From NCBI GenBank assembly GCA_965223735.1, contig OZ245010.1, forward strand, positions 1,612,001 to 1,676,000: a DNA stretch of 64,000 nucleotides, written 5' to 3'. The translations under genes were made by a program, and so were the position numbers. Positions 57,270 through 64,000 of this stretch are shown in pieces. This DNA comes from CAYFZO01 sp965223735 (lineage in GTDB: Bacteria; Pseudomonadota; Gammaproteobacteria; Poriferisulfidales; Oxydemutatoraceae). Every line of letters begins with the position of its first letter. Within the stretch, counting starts at the first letter, position 1. The notes beneath the pieces are model-generated. The model was not told the DNA's origin. It made no database searches and was given only the letters and a program-made list of their open reading frames with translations.

Positions 57270-57359
57270 CGGAGAGGGTGGGATTCGAACCCACGTGCCG
57301 GCTTGCACCGACCATCTGATTTCGAGTCAGCGCCGTTATGACCACTTCGGTACCTCTCC
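57270..57359 (-). tRNA. tRNA-Ser (CGA)
   Basis: On the minus strand, ggagagg pairs with cctctcc. The anticodon loop ctCGAaa, a long class II variable arm (ggtcggtgcaagccggc) and the T-arm gtgggttcgaatcccac are clear. CCA is not encoded. Confidence 0.95.
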
Positions 57360-57756
57360 GTTGAACCGAAGTATATAGTAAGGTGTTGTGGCAAGCGTTT
57401 GCCGGTCGTGATTTCCGCATGAGGGACAACGTATGCCGTCTGTTGGTGTGAAATCCACCGTTAATACGTAGCGGATGATGAAACCACCGTTTCGTCGAGT
57501 GGGATGTATATTTCCTGTCAGCCTGTCTTGTTTCAGCAGGAGCTTTCAGGCGTTTTCCCCGGTTCGGGAAAATGACGGCTCTTGGCCCGGACGGAGTTTA
57601 ATAAATCAGCAGTATCAACCAGTTATTAAGCGCCTCTTTCAAAGTTGCTATAATGGCGACCGTCAGGATATTTGCCCCCGGTCAACAGGCTTTTGTTTCG
57701 CAGAAAGCGTGTTGCCCAGCCTGATTGTATTGTTCCTAATTATCAGGGAATAAATC
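57360..57756. other. Upstream region of the third giant gene
   Basis: No gene is seen. The stretch is more AT-rich than its surroundings and contains a candidate extended -10 promoter at 57646-57654. Confidence 0.5.
57646..57654 (+). promoter_or_regulatory. Candidate extended -10 promoter (TGCTATAAT)
   Basis: A perfect TATAAT preceded by TGn lies about 105 bp upstream of the giant gene start. The 17-bp-upstream hexamer (TTAAGC) is a poor -35, as is allowed for extended -10 promoters. Confidence 0.5.
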
Positions 57757-60700
57757 TTGCATGTGATTTTGGCGGATTATGTTTTGTCGCGTCCGGTTTT
57801 CAGAAGCCAGTACGTCGGCGTGCGCCTATGGGCTTTGAGTCTTGCCCTGTTCGGTGCAATGCCGTTTTTCTCTTCGGCGCAGGGGCAGGTGGTTACCGCC
57901 CCGGCCGTGATGATCAGTGCAGATGCAGAGCAGGTGATTGAGGGTGAGGATGCGGTGTTCACGCTGACGCGGGTGGGGGTCACGAGTGCGGCGCTGACGG
58001 TGAACGTGTCGGTGGGCGCGACCGGCGATGTGATCCGGGGCGCGACGCCGACGATGGCGGTCTTTGCGGCGGACTCGGGGACGACGCGGTTGACGGTGGC
58101 GACCGACGATGACGACAACTGGGAGGAGCACGCGAATGTGACCGTGGAGGTGCAGGGGAGTGCTGGCTATATCGTCTCTGCAACCACGGGGTCTGCGACG
58201 GTGGACGTTCTGGACGACGACGTTCCGGAGATTGTCGTGGGTCTTGCGAGCACCCGCATCAGGGTCGATGAGGGCGACGCGGACTCTGTGGTCGGTGTTG
58301 AAGTGATCGCGATGACAAGAAGAGGCGAGATGCCGCACTGCGACGACGAATTGGTGGTATCGCTTTCGACGATGGACGGTGAGGCGTTGTCCGGGGAAGA
58401 CTATGTTGCTGTCAGCACCACCGGGGTTTTCTCGTTGTCGGGGTTCACGGGCGCGACCGTGAACGGCGTGCGGGTTTACCGGGCGCCGCCGCTGACCTTC
58501 CCGATCCAGGTCATCGGTGATGAGTTGGACGAGAGAGACGAGGCCTTTGCGGTCGCATTGGCGCGCACGATCGGCCTGTTGAGCGTTGTCGAGTTGCGTG
58601 ACGCTGCCGGTGTCGTGACAATCGCCGATGACGACGCAACGCCTGATATAACGTCTCCGGGCGTGATTCCGGCGCGGGAGAATTCGACGGCGGTGATTAC
58701 GATCTTGACGGCGATGGACGAGGATCATCCGGCGAGCGATCTGGTCTGGTCGATCATCGGCGGCGCGGATACGGAAGTGTTCACGCTGACCGGGGACGGC
58801 AGGCTGTCGTTCAAGTCGGCGCAGGATTACGAGGCCCCGGGCGGCACGGGTGGGGACGGCACTTACGAGGTGACGGTGGAGGTCACCGACGGCGCCAATT
58901 CGGCGATGGCGGCCATCACGGTTGAGCTTCAGGATGTGGATGAGGAGTCGTCGCCGGCAGTGGTGACGGTCGAGGCGGTGGGGGGCACGGTGACTGAGGG
59001 TGAGGATGCGGTGTTCAAGCTGACGCGCACGGGGAGCGTGGCTGTGCAACTGAAGGTGTCGGTGCAGGTGGAACAAGTCGGTGCGGTGATTCGCGGCGCG
59101 TTTCCAACGATGGGCACTTTCAGTGCGGGGCTTTCGGTGCTGGAGTTGGATGTGGCGACGGAGGACGATGAGTTGGACGAGGCGGACGGCGCGGTGACGG
59201 TGACGGTGCAGAGCGGCGAAGGCTATGCCGTGGGTGCGGCGTTGTCGGCGACGGTGGCGGTGCTGGATGACGACGACCCGGTGGTGGAGTTGGCGGCGGG
59301 ATCATTGCAGTTGAGGCGTGGCGCGGAGGCGACGGTGGATGTGGCATTGAGTTCGACGTTGACGGCGGGCCGCAGTGCGACGCTGGCGCTGGAGGGCGAC
59401 GGCGACGGTCTGATGTTGCCTGAGCCGCGGGTGCTGGTGCCGGCTGACGGGATGTCGGTGGCGCTGGCGTTGAGTGCGACACGTGCGGCGATGCTTGGTG
59501 TGACAACGTTGAGGTTGACGGTGTCGGGCGATGGTATTGCAGGCGAGAGGGCGTTGCTGGCGGTGGAGGTGATACCGGCGGAGGTGTCGCTGGCGCTGTC
59601 TGCGGACAGGGCGGCGCTGAAGCCGGATGAGACCGCGGTTGTGACGGTGAGCTTGAGCGACCCGCTGATAGACGGGGAGTCGGTGCTGGTGACGGTGACG
59701 AGCGGGGATTCGAATGCGCTGTTGGTGGAGGCGCCGGCGTCGTCGGTGTTGAGCAGCGCGACGCCGGCAATGGAGGTGACGGTGCGTGGTCTGGATGTAT
59801 CGACGCCGACGCCGGTCACGTTGACGGCGGAGGCAACGCGGACGACGGAATTGAGCGTGCTGTCGGGTGAGACGATGGTGACGGCGGAGCCGGTGGATGT
59901 GACGGTGGAGTTGGCGGCGGGATCATTGCAGTTGAGGCGTGGCGCGGAGGCGACGGTGGATGTGGCATTGAGTTCGACGTTGACGGCGGGCCGCAGTGCG
60001 ACGTTGACGTTGCAGGGCGACGGCGACGGTCTGATGTTGCCTGAGCCGCGGGTGCTGGTGCCGGCTGACGGGATGTCGGTGGCGCTGGCGTTGAGTGCGC
60101 CACGTGCGGCGATGCTTGGTGTGACAACGTTGAGGTTGACGGTGTCTGGCGATGGTATTGCAGGCGAGAGGGCGTTGCTGGCGGTGGAAGTGATTCCGTT
60201 CGAGGTGTCGCTGAGGTTGCCCGAGGTCGCGCTCAGAGAAGGCGAGACGAAGGTCGTGTTGGTGAGCTTGAGTGACGCGTTGGTGGGTGAGGAGTCGGTG
60301 TCGGTGTCGGTGTCGGTGACGAGCGGGGATCCGGATGTATTGTCGATCGAGTTGCCGGAGATAACGGTGTTGGACAGCGGGAAGTCAACGCTGGAGGTGA
60401 CGGTGGTGGCGCGCGAGGTGTCGGTGCCGGAGAGGGTGATGTTGCGCGCGGAGGCGACGAAGACGACGGAGTTGAGCGTGTTGCCCGGCGAGGCGACGGC
60501 GACGGTGGAGCCGGTGGAGCCGGTGGATGTGACGGTGGAGTTGGCGGCGGGATCATTGCAGTTGAGGCGTGGCGCGGAGGCGACGGTGGATGTGGCATTG
60601 AGTTCGACGTTGACGGCGGGCCGCAGTGCGACGTTGACGTTGCAGGGCGACGGCGACGGTCTGATGTTGCCTGAGCCGCGGGTGCTGGTGCCGGCTGACG

Positions 60701-63700
60701 GGATGTCGGTGGCGCTGGCGTTGAGTGCGCCACGTGCGGCGATGCTTGGTGTGACAACGTTGAGGTTGACGGTGTCTGGCGATGGTATTGCAGGCGAGAG
60801 GGCGTTGCTGGCGGTGGAAGTGATTCCGTTCGAGGTGTCGCTGGTGCTGTCTGCGGACAGGGACACGCTGAAAGCGGACGAGACCGCGGTTGTGACGGTG
60901 AGCTTGAGTGCCCCGCTGATAGCCGGGGAGTCGGTGTCGGTGTCGGTGGCGAGCGTGAACCCGGATGTGCTCGAGGTGGTGTCGCTGACGGCGCCGGCGA
61001 CGTTGAACAGCGGGATGTCAACGCTGAGAGTTACAGTACGCGCGCTGGAGGTGTCGGCGCCGGTGAGGGTGATGTTGCGCGCGGAGGCGACGAAGACGAC
61101 GGAGTTGAGCGTGTTGCCCGGCGAGGCGACGGCGACGGTGGGGCCGTCGGTCGAGGTGATCTCGGCCGTATCGGGCATGTTGCAGTTGAGGCGTGGCGCC
61201 TCGACGCAGGTGGTCGTCGAGTTGAGCCCGGTGTTGCTGGGAGGCGGTGGTACGACGCTGATGTTGAGCGTCGTTGAAGGTGGTGAAGGGTTATCGGGAT
61301 TGCCTGTGGAGCAGGAGCTGGCGTCTGACGGGACCCGGGTGGAGTTGGAGTTGCGCGCGGATCGTTCGGCGCCGCTGGGTGTATCAACGCTGAGATTGAC
61401 GGTGGAGAGTGAAGGTGTGGAAACCGAAGAAGTGTCGTTGACGGTGGAGGTGATCCCGGTGGAGGTGTCGCTGGTGCTGTCTGCGGACAGGGCGGCGCTG
61501 AAGCCGGATGAGACCGCGGTTGTGACGGTGAGCTTGAGTGCCCCGCTGATAGCCGGGGAGTCGGTGTCGGTGTCGGTGGCGAGCGGGGATCCGGATGTAT
61601 TGTCGATCGAGTTGCCGGAGATAACGGTGTTGGACAGCAAGAAGTCAACGCTGGAGGTGACGGTGGCGGCGCGTGAGGTGGCGTCGTCGGTGGCGGTGAC
61701 ATTGACGGCGCAGGCGACGGAGACGACAGAGTTGAGCGTGTCGGGCGGAGAGACGGTGGTGACGGTGGAGCCGGCGGAGCCGGTGGAGCCGGTGGATGTG
61801 ATGGCGACGTTGACGACGGAGTCGTTGCAGTTGAGGCGCGGCGCGATGGCGACGGTGGATGTGGCATTGAGTTCGACGTTGACGGCGGGCCGCAATGCGA
61901 CGCTGGTGTTGAGCGTGGATGAAGGCGATGGTGAAGGGCTGACGCTGCCTTCGCGGGCGGTGACGTCGGCCGACGGCGCGTCGGTGACGTTGGCGTTGAG
62001 CGCGGGTCGTTCGGCGGCGCTGGGTGTGACGACGCTGAGGCTGACGGTGGAAGGCGAGAACGTGGCAGCGGGGGCGCAGTTGCTGAGGGTGGAAGTGATC
62101 CCGTTCGAGGTGTCGCTGGTGCTGTCTGCGGACAGGGACACGCTGAAAGCGGACGAGACCGCGGTTGTGACGGTGAGCTTGAGTGCCCCGCTGATAGCCG
62201 GGGAGTCGATGATGGTGTCGGTGGCGAGCGGGAATCCGGATGTATTGTCGATCGGGTTGCCGGAGATAACGGTGTTGGACAGCGGGAAGCCAACGCTGGA
62301 GGTGACGGTGGCGGCGCGCGAGGTGGCGTCGCCGGTGCCGGTGACATTGACGGGGCAGGCGACGAAGACGACGGAATTGAGCGTGCTGTCGGATGAGACG
62401 ATGGTGACGGTGGAGCCGGGGGATGTGATGGCGACGTTGACGACGGAGTCGTTGCAGTTGAGGCGCGGCGCGATGGCGACGGTGGATGTGGCATTGAGTT
62501 CGACGTTGACGGCGGGCCGTAGTGCGACGCTGGCGCTGGAGGCGGCTGAAGGCGATGGTGAAGGGCTGGTGCTGCCTTCGCGGGCGGTGACGTCGGCTGA
62601 CGGGACCCGGGCGGAGTTGGAGTTGCGCGCGGGTCGTTCGGCGGCGCTGGGCGTGACGACGCTGAGGTTGACGGTGGAAGGCGAGAACGTGGCAGCGGGG
62701 GCGCAGTTGCTGAGGGTGGAAGTGATCCCGTTCGAGGTGTCGCTGGTGTTGTCTGCGGACAGGGCGGCGCTGAAGCCGGATGAGACCGCGGTTGTGACGG
62801 TGAGCTTGAGTGCCCCGCTGATAGACGGGGAGTCGATGATGGTGTCGGTGGCGAGCGGGAATCCGGATGTATTGTCGATCGGGTTGCCGGAGATAACGGT
62901 GTTGGACAGCGGGAAGCCAACGCTGGAGGTGACGGTGGCGGCGCGCGAGGTGGCGTCGCCGGTGCCGGTGACATTGACGGGGCAGGCGACGAAGACGACG
63001 GAATTGAGCGTGCTGTCGGATGAGACGATGGTGACGGTGGAGCCGGGGGATGTGATGGCGACGTTGACGACGGAGTCGTTGCAGTTGAGGCGCGGCGCGA
63101 TGGCGACGGTGGATGTGGCATTGAGTTCGACGTTGACGGCGGGCCGTAGTGCGACGCTGGCGCTGGAGGCGGCTGAAGGCGATGGTGAAGGGCTGGTGCT
63201 GCCTTCGCGGGCGGTGACGTCGGCTGACGGGACCCGGGCGGAGTTGGAGTTGCGCGCGGGTCGTTCGGCGGCGCTGGGCGTGACGACGCTGAGGTTGACG
63301 GTGGAAGGCGAGAACGTGGCAGCGGGGGCGCAGTTGCTGGCGGTGGAGGTGATCCCGGTGGAGGTGTCGCTGAGGTTGCCCGAGGTCGCGCTCAGAGAGG
63401 GTGAGACAAAGGGCGTGGTGGTGAGTTTGAGCGACGCGTTGGTGGGTGAGGAGTCGGTGTCGGTGTCGGTGACGAGCGTGAACCCGGATGTGCTCGAGGT
63501 GGTGTCGCTGACGGCGTCGGCGACGTTGAACAGCGAGGTGTCAACGCTGAGTGTTACAGTACGCGCGCTGGAGGTGTCGGCGCCGGTGATGGTGATGTTG
63601 CGCGCGGAGGCGACGAAGACGACGGAGTTGAGCGTGTTGCCCGGCGAGGCGACGGCGACGGTGGGGCCGTCGGTCGAGGTGATCTCGGCCGTATCGGGCA

Positions 63701-64000
63701 TGTTGCAGTTGAGGCGTGGCGCCTCGACGCAGGTGGTCGTCGAGTTGAGCCCGGTGTTGCTGGGAGGCGGTGGTACGACGCTGATGTTGAGCGTCGTTGA
63801 AGGTGGTGAAGGGTTATCGGGATTGCCCGTGGAGCAGGAGCTGGCGTCTGACGAGACCCTGGTGGAGTTGGCGTTGCGCGCGGATCGTTCGGCGCCGCTG
63901 GGTGTATCAACGCTGAGATTGACGGTGGAGAGTGAAGGTGTGGAAACCGAAGAAGTATCGTTGACGGTGGAAGTGATCCCGTTCGAGGTGTCGCTGGTGT
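57757..64000 (+). CDS. Giant secreted repeat protein with Calx-beta domains, partial (runs off window)
   Basis: The frame is open from a TAA at 57751 to the end of the window: at least 2,081 codons with no stop. The start is TTG 57757 (AGGGAA 6-7 nt upstream) or GTG 57763; I cannot decide. A signal peptide follows (RLWALSLALFGAMPFFSSAQG). Residues about 50-150 form a Calx-beta-like domain (VIEGEDAVFTLTRVG, VDVLDDD). A second lies at about 160-290. A cadherin-like domain is at about 290-400 (LSFKSAQDYEAP, YEVTVEVTDG). A third Calx-beta domain is at about 410-510 (VTEGEDAVFKLTR). From about 59280 at least eight tandem repeats of 207-215 residues follow. It is probably an exported adhesin or surface filament. 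The C-terminus is not in the window, so its anchoring is unknown. Confidence 0.88.
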   Translation, partial: MHVILADYVLSRPVFRSQYVGVRLWALSLALFGAMPFFSSAQGQVVTAPAVMISADAEQVIEGEDAVFTLTRVGVTSAALTVNVSVGATGDVIRGATPTMAVFAADSGTTRLTVATDDDDNWEEHANVTVEVQGSAGYIVSATTGSATVDVLDDDVPEIVVGLASTRIRVDEGDADSVVGVEVIAMTRRGEMPHCDDELVVSLSTMDGEALSGEDYVAVSTTGVFSLSGFTGATVNGVRVYRAPPLTFPIQVIGDELDERDEAFAVALARTIGLLSVVELRDAAGVVTIADDDATPDITSPGVIPARENSTAVITILTAMDEDHPASDLVWSIIGGADTEVFTLTGDGRLSFKSAQDYEAPGGTGGDGTYEVTVEVTDGANSAMAAITVELQDVDEESSPAVVTVEAVGGTVTEGEDAVFKLTRTGSVAVQLKVSVQVEQVGAVIRGAFPTMGTFSAGLSVLELDVATEDDELDEADGAVTVTVQSGEGYAVGAALSATVAVLDDDDPVVELAAGSLQLRRGAEATVDVALSSTLTAGRSATLALEGDGDGLMLPEPRVLVPADGMSVALALSATRAAMLGVTTLRLTVSGDGIAGERALLAVEVIPAEVSLALSADRAALKPDETAVVTVSLSDPLIDGESVLVTVTSGDSNALLVEAPASSVLSSATPAMEVTVRGLDVSTPTPVTLTAEATRTTELSVLSGETMVTAEPVDVTVELAAGSLQLRRGAEATVDVALSSTLTAGRSATLTLQGDGDGLMLPEPRVLVPADGMSVALALSAPRAAMLGVTTLRLTVSGDGIAGERALLAVEVIPFEVSLRLPEVALREGETKVVLVSLSDALVGEESVSVSVSVTSGDPDVLSIELPEITVLDSGKSTLEVTVVAREVSVPERVMLRAEATKTTELSVLPGEATATVEPVEPVDVTVELAAGSLQLRRGAEATVDVALSSTLTAGRSATLTLQGDGDGLMLPEPRVLVPADGMSVALALSAPRAAMLGVTTLRLTVSGDGIAGERALLAVEVIPFEVSLVLSADRDTLKADETAVVTVSLSAPLIAGESVSVSVASVNPDVLEVVSLTAPATLNSGMSTLRVTVRALEVSAPVRVMLRAEATKTTELSVLPGEATATVGPSVEVISAVSGMLQLRRGASTQVVVELSPVLLGGGGTTLMLSVVEGGEGLSGLPVEQELASDGTRVELELRADRSAPLGVSTLRLTVESEGVETEEVSLTVEVIPVEVSLVLSADRAALKPDETAVVTVSLSAPLIAGESVSVSVASGDPDVLSIELPEITVLDSKKSTLEVTVAAREVASSVAVTLTAQATETTELSVSGGETVVTVEPAEPVEPVDVMATLTTESLQLRRGAMATVDVALSSTLTAGRNATLVLSVDEGDGEGLTLPSRAVTSADGASVTLALSAGRSAALGVTTLRLTVEGENVAAGAQLLRVEVIPFEVSLVLSADRDTLKADETAVVTVSLSAPLIAGESMMVSVASGNPDVLSIGLPEITVLDSGKPTLEVTVAAREVASPVPVTLTGQATKTTELSVLSDETMVTVEPGDVMATLTTESLQLRRGAMATVDVALSSTLTAGRSATLALEAAEGDGEGLVLPSRAVTSADGTRAELELRAGRSAALGVTTLRLTVEGENVAAGAQLLRVEVIPFEVSLVLSADRAALKPDETAVVTVSLSAPLIDGESMMVSVASGNPDVLSIGLPEITVLDSGKPTLEVTVAAREVASPVPVTLTGQATKTTELSVLSDETMVTVEPGDVMATLTTESLQLRRGAMATVDVALSSTLTAGRSATLALEAAEGDGEGLVLPSRAVTSADGTRAELELRAGRSAALGVTTLRLTVEGENVAAGAQLLAVEVIPVEVSLRLPEVALREGETKGVVVSLSDALVGEESVSVSVTSVNPDVLEVVSLTASATLNSEVSTLSVTVRALEVSAPVMVMLRAEATKTTELSVLPGEATATVGPSVEVISAVSGMLQLRRGASTQVVVELSPVLLGGGGTTLMLSVVEGGEGLSGLPVEQELASDETLVELALRADRSAPLGVSTLRLTVESEGVETEEVSLTVEVIPFEVSLV
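59290..64000 (+). repeat. Tandem ~207-215-residue repeats in the third giant gene
   Basis: The landmark LQLRRG codon run (ttgcagttgagg) recurs at 59305, 59926, 60556, 61180, 61825, 62452, 63079 and 63703. The spacings are 621, 630, 624, 645, 627, 627 and 624 bp, all multiples of three. Each unit has an LQLRRG-type module and an EVSL-type module (LSADRAALKPDETAVVTVSL). Alternative versions of each module are shuffled between units, for example VISAVSGMLQL in units 4 and 8, and TLTTESLQL in units 5-7. Confidence 0.92.

Noticed and set aside
57030..57378. Plus-strand frames with GWDSNPRAGLHRPSDFES and similar
   Set aside because: They are read across the minus-strand tRNA-Ser gene. This peptide is a well-known false call over tRNA-Ser.
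61031..63121. 696-codon Pro/Ser/Arg-rich minus-strand frame and similar frames at 59120-61021
   Set aside because: Same cause as above. The composition (PPSPSR runs) is an artefact of reading the repeats in a wrong frame.
59223..63701. 1,492-codon minus-strand open frame, Ser/Thr/Asn/Val-rich
   Set aside because: It is the antisense of the plus-strand giant gene, whose codons are mostly GTG, GCG, TTG, ACG and GAG. Such codons rarely create stops on the other strand. The plus frame has a signal peptide, Calx-beta domains and repeat spacings in multiples of three.

Overview
The window comes from a GC-rich proteobacterial chromosome, most likely a gammaproteobacterium. I infer this from two housekeeping blocks with gammaproteobacterial gene order: ilvN-ilvC-pssA-leuA, and rlmE-ftsH-glmM-tpiA-secG-tRNA-Leu. 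BepA-type protease next to TusA, RimI, and an AddB-like 'probable DNA repair' nuclease fit the same placement. I cannot name the genus or species.

Region 1 (1-2213) is sparse accessory DNA. It holds a broken membrane-anchored coiled-coil gene on the minus strand and a small plus-strand pair. The pair is a 55-residue unknown overlapping a 200-residue protein that joins a retropepsin-like fold (DTAA instead of DTGA) to a C-terminal SEC-C zinc motif.

Region 2 (2214-35489) is the most striking part. A two-gene cassette occurs twice in tandem, offset by 11,826 bp at its start. Gene one is a 266-residue secreted protein ending in a pair of dockerin-like calcium loops. Gene two, 9 nt downstream, is a giant secreted surface protein of 3,601 or 6,823 residues. 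The giants share a nearly identical N-terminus and a closely related C-terminus: an FN3-like domain, calcium-type Asp/Asn loops, then a poly-Gly, hydrophobic and poly-Arg sorting tail. Between these ends lies a super-repeat of about 5.83-5.88 kb (about 1,945 residues, around a dozen cadherin/Calx-beta-like domains). It is present once in the first giant and about 2.66 times in the second. The cassette looks like a surface scaffold plus dockerin-like partner that grows by recombination.

Region 3 (35490-48625) starts with intergenic repeats. It then holds bepA (minus), tusA, ilvN, ilvC, pssA, leuA, a family 4 uracil-DNA glycosylase, rimI and a UMF1-type MFS transporter (all plus). Next come the convergent PD-(D/E)XK nuclease and fdxA (minus). 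The junction of the two convergent genes carries a 295-bp-period duplication.

Region 4 (48626-51122) is a low-GC scar of decayed mobile DNA: an IS1595-like transposase stub, a DNA methyltransferase pseudogene and a decaying IS256-family element.

Region 5 (51355-57359) is the conserved rlmE-ftsH-glmM-tpiA-secG block followed by tRNA-Leu(GAG) and, on the other strand, tRNA-Ser(CGA). folP is not in its usual slot.

Region 6 (57360-64000) holds a third giant secreted protein, open to the end of the window (at least 2,081 codons). It has N-terminal Calx-beta/cadherin-like domains and at least eight 207-215-residue tandem repeats. A 1,492-codon open frame on the opposite strand is only a shadow of it.
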